From Labedaea rhizosphaerae (GTDB lineage Bacteria; Actinomycetota; Actinomycetes; Mycobacteriales; Pseudonocardiaceae), in NCBI RefSeq assembly GCF_004362825.1, contig NZ_SNXZ01000004.1:248001-312000 (forward strand): 64,000 bases of DNA. Reading direction: 5' to 3'. A program made the position numbers and the translations under genes. The stretch's first letter is position 1. Each line of letters opens with the position of its first letter. This document shows, in pieces, positions 1 through 7,333 of this stretch. The notes under the pieces are model-generated. The model made no database searches, was not told the DNA's origin, and saw only the letters and a list, made by a program, of their open reading frames with translations.

Positions 1-3
1 CCG

Positions 4-711
4 ATGTCCACCCTGAGGCCAGCCGACCTCGCGCGCGAGCACGGCATCTCGACCCAGGCGGTCCGCAACTACGAGCGTGACGGGTTCCTGCCGCCCGCCG
101 CGCGCAGCGCGAGTGGCTACCGCACCTACACCGACGTGCACGCGGCGGCGCTGCGGGCGTTCCTCGCGCTCATCCCGGCCTACGGCCACGCGGGCGCGGG
201 CCGGATCATGCTCGCGGCCAACGAGGGTCAGCTCGACCAGGCGCTGCTGCTCATCGACCGCGCGCACGCCCAGTTGCTCCGCGACCGGGAAACCCTTGCC
301 ACGGTGCGGAAAGCGGTCGGCCCGCTCACCTCCGAAGCCGCTGAACTCGCGGCGCCGGCGAGCACCCGCACCATCGGCGAGCTCGCCCGCTGGCTCGGCG
401 TCACGCCGGCGACGGTCCGCAACTGGGAGCGCGCCGGCATTCTCGTCCCGGACCGCCACAAGGGAACCGGGTACCGGGTTTACCAGCCCAGTGACCTGCG
501 GGATGCGGAGCTCACGCGCCTGCTGCGCCGGGGCGGCTACCCGCTCGACCACATCCGCACGGTCGTCGAGCAGGTCCGCACCGCGGGTGGCACCGAGGCC
601 CTGGCCGGCGCCTTGGACGACTGGCAGCAACGGCTGACGACGCAGGGGCTGGCGATGCTGGACGCCGCCGCCCGGCTCGGCGAGTACCTGCGCCTGCGCG
701 GCGTGGGTTAG
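4..711 (+). CDS. MerR-family regulator with two HTH domains (TioE-like)
   Basis: A 235-residue protein with two MerR-type winged-helix DNA-binding domains in one chain. The first covers about residues 3-70 (RPADLAREHGISTQAVRNYE, then GYRTY); the second covers about 122-190 (TIGELARWLGVTPATVRNWE, then GYRVY). Ordinary MerR proteins have one such domain and a C-terminal effector or dimerisation region. The duplicated form is known from TioE-type regulators. No effector-binding cysteines are present, so it is not a metal or redox sensor of the SoxR/MerR kind. It ends immediately before the convergent VOC gene. The upstream region lies outside the window, so regulation cannot be judged. The ATG at 4 matches the beginning of the domain. 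Confidence 0.85.
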   Translation: MSTLRPADLAREHGISTQAVRNYERDGFLPPAARSASGYRTYTDVHAAALRAFLALIPAYGHAGAGRIMLAANEGQLDQALLLIDRAHAQLLRDRETLATVRKAVGPLTSEAAELAAPASTRTIGELARWLGVTPATVRNWERAGILVPDRHKGTGYRVYQPSDLRDAELTRLLRRGGYPLDHIRTVVEQVRTAGGTEALAGALDDWQQRLTTQGLAMLDAAARLGEYLRLRGVG

Positions 712-1140
712 TCAGTTCACCGTCACGGTGCCGTCGGCGTCGATGCGCCAGCCGGGGTTGTGGCAGACCTCCCAGACCAGCCCGTTCGGGTCGGCGAAGT
801 GCCCGTGGTAGCCGCCGAACGCCGCGCGCTGCGGCTTCTTGACCACCCGCGCGCCCGCGGCGGCGGCCTCCTCGATCACGCGATCCACCGCATCGGGCCC
901 GTCGACGTTGTAGGACAACGTCAGGCCGGTGATGCTCGTGTCGGTGACCGCGCCGCCGAGGTCCTCGCGGAACGTCGCGCTGTCGAACAGGCCGAGCATC
1001 ACGCCCGGCGCGACCTGGAAGAAGATGATGTTGCCAGGAACGTCCAGTCGCGACTCCCAGCCCAGGCCGTCCACGTAGAAGGCCCGCACCGCGTCGAGGT
1101 CGTCCGTGGCGACGGTGATGAAGTGCACGTTCTGTTCCAT
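712..1140 (-). CDS. VOC-family (glyoxalase/bleomycin-resistance fold) protein
   Basis: A 142-residue vicinal-oxygen-chelate protein beginning MEQNVHFITVATDDL, with the two beta-alpha-beta-beta-beta halves typical of the fold (FYVDGLGWE in the first; GGYHGHFADPNGLVWEVCHNP in the second). The late H/E pattern is compatible with a metal site, but the substrate cannot be told from sequence. The frame stays open upstream for a further 224 codons because of the high GC, but that part is a shadow of the DUF899 gene. The ATG at 1140 matches the start of the fold. The stop at 712-714 abuts the end of the convergent MerR gene with no spacer. Confidence 0.8.
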   Translation of the reverse strand: MEQNVHFITVATDDLDAVRAFYVDGLGWESRLDVPGNIIFFQVAPGVMLGLFDSATFREDLGGAVTDTSITGLTLSYNVDGPDAVDRVIEEAAAAGARVVKKPQRAAFGGYHGHFADPNGLVWEVCHNPGWRIDADGTVTVN

Positions 1141-1190
1141 GCCACCGAGTCTGCCGCCACGACGACGCCACGGCTTGTACGAATCAGACG

Positions 1191-1844
1191 TCAGTACTCG
1201 TCCCTGAGCTGGATCCACGCCATCGTCTCGGTCTGCGGCCAGCCCTCGGGTGAGTCCTCCCATTGCTCCTGGCGCCCGTACGGCGTGAGGTCCAGCAGGT
1301 TGAAGTCGGTGCGCAGCCGGTCGACGCCGCGGCGGGTGGTGGCGTAGGTGCGGAACACCTCGTCGCCGTCGCGCAGCAGCACCGTCAACGCGAAGAGGTC
1401 GTCCAGCCCCATCTCGTCGTAGAACCCCTGGCCCGCGGTGTACCACGGGTGCGTCCAGCCGAACCGCTTGAGCAGCACGTCGAGCTCGTCCTGTGGTGCG
1501 CGGGCCATCAGGATGAACCGGGTGTCCCGCTGGTTGAGGTGCGTCTGGTCGCCGGCCAGGTTGTCGGTGAAGGACGCGCAGCCGGCACAGACCCAGTCCT
1601 GATCGGGCGACTGCATGAAGTGGTAGATCACCAGCTGCCTGCGACCGTCGAACAAGTCGGTCAGCGAGACCTCGGTGCGGTCCGGCGCGACGAACCGGTG
1701 ATCGGTGCTCAGCTGGACCATCGGCAGCCTGCACCGCTCGGCGGCCAGCGCGTCCAGCGCGTGGGTGAGTTCCTTCTCCTTGACCAGCAACTCCTCGCGC
1801 GCGGCCTGCCATTGCTGCGGTGTGACGACTTCCGGGCGATTCAT
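1191..1844 (-). CDS. DUF899-family thioredoxin-like protein
   Basis: A 217-residue protein of the DUF899 family. It has the helical N-terminus (QQWQAAREELLVKEKELTHALDALAAERCRLP), then a thioredoxin-like core with the family signature RRQLVIYHFM, and a cysteine pair in VCAGCASFTDNL around residues 95-105. Family members are thought to be thioredoxin-fold proteins with unknown partners, and the CAGC motif could be redox active. The start at ATG 1844 was chosen because the family begins close to this point; ten more in-frame codons upstream would run into the divergent hxlR promoter. It is divergent from the HxlR regulator, separated by 56 bp, and may be its target. Confidence 0.8.
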   Translation of the reverse strand: MNRPEVVTPQQWQAAREELLVKEKELTHALDALAAERCRLPMVQLSTDHRFVAPDRTEVSLTDLFDGRRQLVIYHFMQSPDQDWVCAGCASFTDNLAGDQTHLNQRDTRFILMARAPQDELDVLLKRFGWTHPWYTAGQGFYDEMGLDDLFALTVLLRDGDEVFRTYATTRRGVDRLRTDFNLLDLTPYGRQEQWEDSPEGWPQTETMAWIQLRDEY

Positions 1845-1900
1845 GCCTGCCCCTCTCGCGGTTAGTTTCTTCAAGGAACCATCTACGTTAGCATGGCACC

Positions 1901-2356
1901 GTGCAACGCACCCACTTCGGCGAGATGGCCTGCTCGATCGCCCGCACCCTCGACGTCATCGGTGAGCCGTGGTCACCACTGATCCTGCGCGACGTCTACG
2001 TCGGCATCACGCGGTTCGACCAGCTGCAGCAGGAGCTCGGCATCTCCCGCAAAGTGCTCGCCGAACGGCTGAAGTGGCTGGTCGGCCAGGAGGTGCTGGA
2101 GCGCAAGCAGTACACGGACCGGCCGCCGCGCTTCGAGTACGCGCTGACCGCGAAGGGCCGCGAACTCTGCGACCTGCTCCTGGTGATGGTCCGCTGGGGC
2201 GACCGGTTCACCGCGGGCGAGGCCGGGCCGCCGGTGCTCTACCGCCACCACGCGTGCGGCGAGATCAGCCACGTCGAGCTGCGCTGCTCGGTCTGCGGCG
2301 AGCGGATGAACGCCACGGACGTCGACGTCCTGCCCGGCCCCGGCCAGCGCGCCTAG
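1901..2356 (+). CDS. HxlR-family transcriptional regulator
   Basis: A 151-residue HxlR-type winged-helix protein (MACSIARTLDVIGEPWSPLILRD, then GISRKVLAERLKWLVGQEVLERKQY and the wing PPRFEYALTAKG). HxlR regulators respond to electrophiles or small ligands and often control a divergent oxidoreductase, which here would be the DUF899 gene. The C-terminus has HHACG..S...LRCSVCG, a possible zinc-binding C-x2-C arrangement. The start is GTG 1901. A TAGCAT box at 1889-1894 lies 6 nt before it and there is no Shine-Dalgarno sequence, which suggests a leaderless transcript. The last codon and stop overlap the convergent barstar stop by 4 nt. Confidence 0.87.
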   Translation: MQRTHFGEMACSIARTLDVIGEPWSPLILRDVYVGITRFDQLQQELGISRKVLAERLKWLVGQEVLERKQYTDRPPRFEYALTAKGRELCDLLLVMVRWGDRFTAGEAGPPVLYRHHACGEISHVELRCSVCGERMNATDVDVLPGPGQRA

Positions 2357-2688
2357 TCCACCGCGACGACGTGCAGCGTCACGGCACCCGCCGTCCTGCC
2401 GTCCGCCTGGGTGAGGATGTCCTCGACGTGGTGGAACGTGGCCGCATCGCCGCCGCGCAACGCACCGGGGTTGCGCCAGACCAGCAGGTGCTCGCCCGGC
2501 TCCAGCCACGACAGGTCGCGGACGCAGTCCTGCAACGCGTCCAGGTTGCGGCCGAACCAGTCCGGAAAGGACAGTGCGGCGGCGATGGCGGTCATGAACT
2601 TCGCCTTGCTGCCCGGGCCGTCGATGAGGTGCGGCGTCGCGTCCGGGTAGGTCGCCAGCGCTTCCTCGGTGGTGTCCGCCTGCTGCAT
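2353..2688 (-). CDS. Barstar-family ribonuclease inhibitor
   Basis: A 111-residue barstar-fold protein (HLIDGPGSKAKFMTAIAAAL, SFPDWFGRNLDALQDCVRDL, then the acidic C-terminal half). The PDWFGRNLDAL helix is the hallmark of barstar and carries the residues that plug the barnase active site. Its ATG overlaps the stop of the upstream ribonuclease gene by one base (TGATG), so the two are translationally coupled. The pair forms a barnase-barstar module in which this protein should keep the intracellular nuclease inactive. The frame runs open upstream, but that part is a shadow of the ribonuclease gene. Confidence 0.87.
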   Translation of the reverse strand: MQQADTTEEALATYPDATPHLIDGPGSKAKFMTAIAAALSFPDWFGRNLDALQDCVRDLSWLEPGEHLLVWRNPGALRGGDAATFHHVEDILTQADGRTAGAVTLHVVAVD

Positions 2689-3098
2689 CAATGCTCCGGA
2701 TCGACGACGACGAACGACTTGTAGTGGTCCGCGGTGTAGTACAACTCCTTGCCGGAGCCGTAGATCAGCCGCTGCGCGCCGCGGTCGTCGCTGCCCGGCG
2801 TGTCCACTGTGTACTCCCGGTAGTAACCGGTCTTCTCGTGCGGCAGCAGGCCTTCGCGGTTCTGGAAGGTCTGACCGTCCTCCCGGTACGGGTACGGGCC
2901 GCCCTTGACGATCAACCGCCAGGTGTCGCCGACCTCCGGCGGGAGCTGCGAGAGCGGCTTGACCTGCATCCCGGACGACGACGGTGAAGATGAAGACGGC
3001 GGCGACGAGTCGCCGGTGTTCTCCTTCACCAGCCAGCCGACGACGACCAGCACCACGAGCCCGACCAGGGCGAGCGTGATGCGCTTGCGCGAACCCAC
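2688..3098 (-). CDS. Membrane-anchored barnase-type guanyl ribonuclease
   Basis: A 136-residue protein with a basic start and one hydrophobic helix (about residues 7-24), a Ser/Pro-rich linker (29-43) and a microbial ribonuclease N1/T1 (barnase) domain from about 47 to 136. The expected catalytic residues are visible: Glu95 in GYYREYTV, Arg106/Arg110 in RGAQRLIYG and His125 in TADHYKSF. The N-terminal segment may be an uncleaved anchor or a signal peptide. It is immediately followed by, and coupled to, its barstar. A small membrane protein gene lies 9 bp upstream and probably belongs to the same operon. The natural role could be extracellular RNA scavenging or antagonism of neighbours. Confidence 0.87.
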   Translation of the reverse strand: MGSRKRITLALVGLVVLVVVGWLVKENTGDSSPPSSSSPSSSGMQVKPLSQLPPEVGDTWRLIVKGGPYPYREDGQTFQNREGLLPHEKTGYYREYTVDTPGSDDRGAQRLIYGSGKELYYTADHYKSFVVVDPEH

Positions 3099-3107
3099 CC
3101 CGAGAGC

Positions 3108-3362
3108 CTACGAAGCCGTGCCGGCCGGCTGGTCCCCGGGCTCCGGCCGCCGCTCGGGCTCCGGCAGTGCTTGCAGCTTGTGCCCCGCGCGCCGGGCCGG
3201 GCCGAACCGGGCGGCCGCCTTGTCGACGAGCCGGTCGATCAGCCAGGCAACGCCGACGCACAGCGGTCCGACCACCACGATGACCAACGCGAACTGCAGC
3301 CAGAACGACTGCTGCGTCATCCACAGCTCGATGTCGTTCCACCAGTCCGACAGCCATTGCAC
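3108..3362 (-). CDS. Small membrane protein of unknown function
   Basis: An 84-residue protein with a tryptophan-rich amphipathic start (MQWLSDWWNDIELWMTQQ), one long hydrophobic segment at about residues 20-45, then a basic stretch and a Pro/Glu-rich cytoplasmic-looking tail. I do not recognise a family. Its stop is 9 bp before the ribonuclease start on the same strand, so it is probably co-transcribed with the barnase-barstar pair. It may take part in export or localisation of that enzyme, but this is only inference from position. Confidence 0.6.
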   Translation of the reverse strand: MQWLSDWWNDIELWMTQQSFWLQFALVIVVVGPLCVGVAWLIDRLVDKAAARFGPARRAGHKLQALPEPERRPEPGDQPAGTAS

Positions 3363-3430
3363 GGCCTCGACCCTACGGCATGACCAGTGTCACGGGGCGC
3401 GACCAGGGTGAGCGGACTAGGTTGCCAGAC

Positions 3431-4396
3431 ATGTTCGCGGTGTATGCAACGGAGCCGAAGCCCGACGATCCCCTCGCCGCACTCGCCGTCGGCGAGCGGC
3501 CGGACCCGCAGGCGCCCGAAGGCTGGGTCGCCGTGAACGTGCGGGCGGCCAGCCTCAACATGCACGACCTCTGGACCCTGCGGGGCGTGGGCATCAAGGC
3601 CGACCAGTTCCCGATGATCCTGGGCTGCGACGGCGCCGGCGTGCTCGAGGACGGCACCGAGGTGGTGCTGCACTCGGTGATCGGCGACCCGGCCTGGCGC
3701 GGCGACGAGACCCTCGACCCCAAGCGGACCCTGCTCACGGAGAAGCACCAGGGCACGTTCGCGGACACCGTCGTGGTGCCCGCGCGCAACGCGTTGCCGA
3801 AGCCGTCGAGCCTGTCGTTCGCCGAGGCCGCCTGCATGGGCACGGCGTGGCTGACCGCCTACCGGATGCTGTTCACCAAGTCCGGCCTGCGACCCGGGCA
3901 GACCATGCTCGTGCAAGGCGCGTCCGGTGGCGTGTCGACCGCGTTGATCGAGCTGGGTCGCGCGGCGGGCATGCGGGTGTGGGTGACAGGGCGCACCGAG
4001 GCGAAGCGTTCGCTGGCCCTCGACCTCGGCGCCCACGAGACCTTCGAGTCCGGCGCGCGCCTGCCCGAGCGGGTCGACGCCGTCTTCGAAACGGTCGGCA
4101 AGGCCACCTGGTCGCACACCATGAAGTCCCTCAAGCCCGGCGGCATCGTCGTGATCTCGGGCGCCACCAGCGGCGACGCGACGGCGGCCGAACTGCAGCG
4201 GCTGTTCTTCCTGCAGCTGCGCGTCGTCGGCTCGACGATGGGCACCCGCGAAGAGCTCGGCGACCTGCTGCGCTTCTGCGACCAGGCCGGCATCCGGCCC
4301 AAGATCGGCTCCGAACTCCCGATGACCGAGGCGGCACAAGGCATGCGCGCCATGCTCGACGGCGAGACGAACGGGAAGATCGTCTTCACCCGGTAG
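3431..4396 (+). CDS. Zinc-type alcohol dehydrogenase / quinone oxidoreductase-like protein (MDR superfamily)
   Basis: A 321-residue medium-chain dehydrogenase/reductase. The N-terminal GroES-like domain holds VNVRAASLNMHDLWTLRG and MILGCDGAGVLEDG. The Rossmann domain starts at LVQGASGGVSTALIELGRAAG with the NADPH-binding AxxGGVG-type loop, and MDR helices follow. The structural zinc cysteines of classical alcohol dehydrogenases are absent, as in quinone oxidoreductases and enoyl reductases. The start at ATG 3431 was chosen over the longer frame because MFAVYATE matches the usual first strand. A TAGGTT box at 3418-3423 sits 7 nt upstream, which indicates a leaderless transcript. The gene stands alone; a DUF2945 remnant follows it. 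Confidence 0.85.
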   Translation: MFAVYATEPKPDDPLAALAVGERPDPQAPEGWVAVNVRAASLNMHDLWTLRGVGIKADQFPMILGCDGAGVLEDGTEVVLHSVIGDPAWRGDETLDPKRTLLTEKHQGTFADTVVVPARNALPKPSSLSFAEAACMGTAWLTAYRMLFTKSGLRPGQTMLVQGASGGVSTALIELGRAAGMRVWVTGRTEAKRSLALDLGAHETFESGARLPERVDAVFETVGKATWSHTMKSLKPGGIVVISGATSGDATAAELQRLFFLQLRVVGSTMGTREELGDLLRFCDQAGIRPKIGSELPMTEAAQGMRAMLDGETNGKIVFTR

Positions 4397-4404
4397 GCAC
4401 GCCG

Positions 4405-4518
4405 CCGGGCACGGTCGAGCTGAAGATCACGTCCGAGGCCACAGGCCGGAAGGTGAGGACGTCGCCGGACGAGCCGCAGTACCTGGTGCGCAGCGACAAG
4501 TCCGGCAGGACCGCGGTC
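4405..4518 (+). pseudogene. Remnant of a DUF2945 (hypervirulence-associated TUDOR) protein C-terminus
   Basis: Between the oxidoreductase stop and the convergent nitronate monooxygenase, frame 1 encodes about 38 residues including GTVELKITSEATG and DEPQYLVRSDKSGRTA. This resembles the C-terminal half of DUF2945 proteins, which typically read G-T-V-x-K-x-T, then DEPQY-V-RSDK-G-x-A and end in a KPEAL helix. No start, N-terminal strand or own stop is present, and the match dissolves exactly at the end of the neighbouring gene at 4517. I read it as a decayed fragment left by a deletion or replacement. The identification is from memory of the family consensus. Confidence 0.55.
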
Positions 4519-5569
4519 AGGCCAGCCGCTTGGTGGCGGTGGCGAGCGCTTCGCGCGCCTCGGCTACCAGCGTGGCCATCACCTCGGCCACCGGCGCCTC
4601 GACGGCCTGCCGGTAGGTTGTCCCCGCCCACATGGACACGGCCTCCGGATCGCCGGCGGCCGCGGCCGCCGCGCGCACCGGCTTGGTCAGGTGGTGCAGC
4701 TGCGGGTAGGCGGCCGGTGCCTGCTGCTCGTGCTCGGTCATGAAGCGGTTCAGCAGCCCGCGCGCCGGTCTGCCGCTGAAGGCGCGGGTCAGCGCGGTCG
4801 GCCTCGCCCCCTCGGCCAGCTCGGTGCGGTGGACCTTGGACGTGCCTGCCTCCGGGCAACGCAGGAACGCCGTGCCCAGCTGGGCGGCCACCGCACCGGC
4901 GGCCAGCACCGCGGCCACGTCGGCACCGCGGATCAGGCCACCGGCGGCCACCAGCGGCAGGTCGACCTCGGCGGCGACCAGGCGCAGGGCGTCCAGGGTG
5001 CCGAACAGGTCACCGCCACCGGGCAGCCACGGATCGTCCTCGAAGACACCGCGGTGCCCGCCCGCCGACATGCCTTGCACGCACAGCGCGTCCGCTCCCG
5101 TCGCGGCCGCGCGAGCGGCCTCGGCCGGGGTGGTGACCGTGACCGTCACGTGGATGCCGGCGTCGCGCAGCCGGGCCACATCGTCGGGCAGCGGCGCGCC
5201 GAAGGTGAACGACACGGCCGCGACCCGCTCGGCGACGGCGAGGTCGAGCTTCGCCGCGTAGTGGTCGTCGTCCCAGCCGGGCCGGCCTTCGGTGGTGTCG
5301 TAGCGCGCCGCCTCGGCGGCCACCACCGCCTGGTAGCGGCTGAGGTCCACCGTGGACCGTTGACCGGGCGTGAACAGGTTGAGGCCGAACGGTTGCGTGG
5401 TCAGCTCGCGGGTCGCGGCGAGCTGGGCGCGTACGGCATCCGGCGTCAGGTACCCGGCCGCGAGGTAGCCGAAGCCGCCCGCGTCGCAGGCCGCCGCGAC
5501 GAGCTCGGGCGTTGACGGACCACCGGCCATCGGCGCCGCGATCACCGGCACCCGCAGCTGCGCGAACAT
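4517..5569 (-). CDS. Nitronate monooxygenase (FMN-dependent, NMO/2-nitropropane dioxygenase family)
   Basis: A 350-residue TIM-barrel flavoprotein. It shows the NMO signatures VPVIAAPMAGGPSTPELVAA at the N-terminus, DAGGFGYLAAGYL, GADALCVQGMSAGGHRG around the FMN/substrate site, and PLVAAGGLIRGADVAAVLAAGAVAAQLGTAFL, the phosphate-binding loop. It would oxidise alkyl nitronates such as propionate-3-nitronate to aldehydes and nitrite, a detoxification role. The start at ATG 5569 (MFAQLRVPV) fits the usual length; 17 more open codons upstream overlap the region used by the divergent HD gene. The TGA stop overlaps the DUF2945 remnant by 2 nt. Confidence 0.85.
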   Translation of the reverse strand: MFAQLRVPVIAAPMAGGPSTPELVAAACDAGGFGYLAAGYLTPDAVRAQLAATRELTTQPFGLNLFTPGQRSTVDLSRYQAVVAAEAARYDTTEGRPGWDDDHYAAKLDLAVAERVAAVSFTFGAPLPDDVARLRDAGIHVTVTVTTPAEAARAAATGADALCVQGMSAGGHRGVFEDDPWLPGGGDLFGTLDALRLVAAEVDLPLVAAGGLIRGADVAAVLAAGAVAAQLGTAFLRCPEAGTSKVHRTELAEGARPTALTRAFSGRPARGLLNRFMTEHEQQAPAAYPQLHHLTKPVRAAAAAAGDPEAVSMWAGTTYRQAVEAPVAEVMATLVAEAREALATATKRLA

Positions 5570-5622
5570 CCCTCGACGGTAACCCGAACCGGGCCGTGCC
5601 GGCCGCGTGGGATAGTCCACGC

Positions 5623-6060
5623 ATGCCGTTCATGGTCGAGGACGCGATCGCGATCGCCACGAAGGCCCACCGGGGCCAGCGGGACAAGTCGGGTCACGCC
5701 TACATAGGCCACCCCCTTCGGGTGATGGGCATGATGCGCACCGACCACGAGCGCATGACCGCCGTCCTGCACGACGTGGTCGAGGACACCGAGGTCACGG
5801 CGGACGACCTGCGCGCGGCCGGCTGCCCGGACGCCGTGGTCGAGGCGGTGATCGCCATCAGCAAGCGCCCGGGTGAGGACCACGAGGACTACCTCGCCCG
5901 TGTGGCGGCCAACCCGATGGCGCTCGCGGTGAAGCGCGCGGACATCGCCGACAACTCGTCCCCCGAGCGCATGGACGAACTCGACGGGCCGACCCGGTCG
6001 AGGTTGCGCGCCAAGTACGAGAAGGCAACCCGCCTGCTGGACACCTATTCACGAGCCTGA
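5623..6060 (+). CDS. Small HD-domain phosphohydrolase (Mesh1/RelA-SpoT-hydrolase-like)
   Basis: A 145-residue single-domain HD hydrolase. The metal-binding H...HD...D pattern is visible as AHRGQRDKSGHAYIGHPLRV, AVLHDVVEDTEVT and the later RADIADNSS. The layout matches the hydrolase domain of Rel/SpoT and the stand-alone small alarmone hydrolases such as Mesh1, so the substrate may be (p)ppGpp or NADPH, but this is not provable by eye. The start is ATG 5623; the longer frame overlaps the divergent gene. A GATAGT box at 5611-5616 lies 6 nt upstream with no ribosome-binding site, so the mRNA is probably leaderless. The 3' end overlaps the convergent Uma2 gene by 16 nt. Confidence 0.8.
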   Translation: MPFMVEDAIAIATKAHRGQRDKSGHAYIGHPLRVMGMMRTDHERMTAVLHDVVEDTEVTADDLRAAGCPDAVVEAVIAISKRPGEDHEDYLARVAANPMALAVKRADIADNSSPERMDELDGPTRSRLRAKYEKATRLLDTYSRA

Positions 6061-6572
6061 CCCAGCAATTCAGCGAGAACGATCCGCACCGGGAAGGGCT
6101 GGGTCGCCTCGAACACCTCGTCTTCTTGGACTTCGGTCGTCAGCCGATAGGCGCCATCCACCAGATCGAACGCCACGAGGCTCGGCGGCCCGGGGTCGAC
6201 GACCCAGTAGCTCGGAACTCCGAGTCGTTCGTACACCGCCTTCTTGTTGTTGAGATCGTTGATGGCCGAACTGTGCGACAGGACCTCGACGGCGAGCAAC
6301 GGCGCGACGGGCAGACAGTCCTCGGTCAGATCCGATCTTCTCGCCGCCAAGCCATCCGGTCGCAGTTCAAGGGTTGGCGACGGTCGCACCGCGAAGGGAC
6401 CTACCAGCACCTCCACGTCGTCCGGGCACGACATCTCCAACGCCACGAGCAACTTCATGACGGCCTTCTGGTGGCGGAAGCCAGGCAATGGGCTCACAAC
6501 GAGCATCCCGTCGATGAGCTCGTAGCGACGACCATCGTCCGGCATGGTGGCAAGGTCGTCCACGGTGAACAC
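6045..6572 (-). CDS. Uma2-family (DUF820) PD-(D/E)XK nuclease-fold protein
   Basis: A 175-residue Uma2 protein. The family motifs are visible: GRRYELIDGMLVVSP near the start, then PDGLAARRSDL, LLAVEVLSHSSAINDLNNKKAVYERLGVPSYWVVDP, in which the E of EVLS and the K of the following helix fit the PD-(D/E)XK active site. Function is unknown; these genes are highly multiplied in some actinomycetes and cyanobacteria. The start is GTG 6572, preceded 5 nt upstream by AAAGGGG, a good ribosome-binding site. Its last 16 nt overlap the end of the HD hydrolase gene on the other strand. Confidence 0.85.
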   Translation of the reverse strand: MFTVDDLATMPDDGRRYELIDGMLVVSPLPGFRHQKAVMKLLVALEMSCPDDVEVLVGPFAVRPSPTLELRPDGLAARRSDLTEDCLPVAPLLAVEVLSHSSAINDLNNKKAVYERLGVPSYWVVDPGPPSLVAFDLVDGAYRLTTEVQEDEVFEATQPFPVRIVLAELLGQARE

Positions 6573-6643
6573 GTCTACCCCTTTCTTGGTCGTGGCCAAG
6601 CCAAGCAGAGGGGACCGACAATTCTGCGAACACTGCTCGCGGT

Positions 6644-7015
6644 TCACCCGGACGAGCGACGCGACTCCAGTTCGGCGACCAGTTTCTTCGGCGCGACGCA
6701 CCGGTACGCGTCCACCACGATCTCGCCGATCTCGGCCCAGTCGACCTCGCCGTCCAGCCGCACGCCGAGCCAGCCGCGGTGCCCGACGTAGGGCGGCCGG
6801 AAGAACCGGTCCGGTTCCTCGGCGACCAACTCCTCCTGCACGCCAGGAGGTGCGGCACACCAGAACCCGGTGATGCCGTCGCCGTGGTGGTCGTCGACGT
6901 ACATCACGAAGACCTTCTTGACGAACCACGTGGGCGAGCCGTGGCTGAGCTTCTCGGTGGCCTCGGGCAGCGCGAGGCACAGCGCGCGCAAGCGGTCCAG
7001 CGGCGGGGAGGCCAT
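6644..7015 (-). CDS. MmcQ/YjbR-family DNA-binding-fold protein
   Basis: A 123-residue protein of the MmcQ/YjbR (CyaY-like) family. It has the typical N-terminal helix with LRALCLALPEATEKLSHGSPTWFVKKVFVMY, a central sheet, and HRGWLGVRLDGEVDWAEIGEIVVDAYRCVAPKKLVAEL at the C-terminus. Family members have a double-wing DNA-binding-like fold, but no cellular role has been shown. The ATG at 7015 was chosen over the longer frame because MASPPLDRLRAL is where the family begins. It lies 14 bp downstream of the small membrane protein gene and could be part of the lepA transcription unit. Confidence 0.8.
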   Translation of the reverse strand: MASPPLDRLRALCLALPEATEKLSHGSPTWFVKKVFVMYVDDHHGDGITGFWCAAPPGVQEELVAEEPDRFFRPPYVGHRGWLGVRLDGEVDWAEIGEIVVDAYRCVAPKKLVAELESRRSSG

Positions 7016-7029
7016 GCCGGGCAGCGTAA

Positions 7030-7329
7030 TCAGAAGGTGAACGTCTTCGCGAACACGATCCAGAAGACGACGATCGCGACCAGCCCGAGCACCAGGCACA
7101 CCGCGACACCGACGAGCAGGCCACGCCCCAACGGTTTGCCCGCCAACGACAACGCGGCGCCGAGGACGAAGGCGACGGCGAGCACGACCCCCATCACCAC
7201 GGCGAAGTCGGCGTCCATCCAGCCGAACGGGTGCACGCCCACCGCGAAGAGCCCGGCGACGAGCAACTCGACGACCACGACGGCCGCCACACCCGGCAGG
7301 ACGCCTTCGCGGGTACGGCTCGGAGTCAC
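7030..7329 (-). CDS. Small membrane protein of unknown function downstream of lepA
   Basis: A 99-residue hydrophobic protein with three or four predicted membrane helices: LPGVAAVVVVELLVAGLFAV, then FAVVMGVVLAVAFVLGAALSL, and LLVGVAVCLVLGLVAIVVFWIVF. I do not recognise the family. The GTG at 7329 lies 4 bp after the lepA stop and is preferred to the longer open frame that would overlap lepA. It is probably translated from the lepA messenger. Confidence 0.6.
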   Translation of the reverse strand: MTPSRTREGVLPGVAAVVVVELLVAGLFAVGVHPFGWMDADFAVVMGVVLAVAFVLGAALSLAGKPLGRGLLVGVAVCLVLGLVAIVVFWIVFAKTFTF

Positions 7330-7333
7330 GGGG

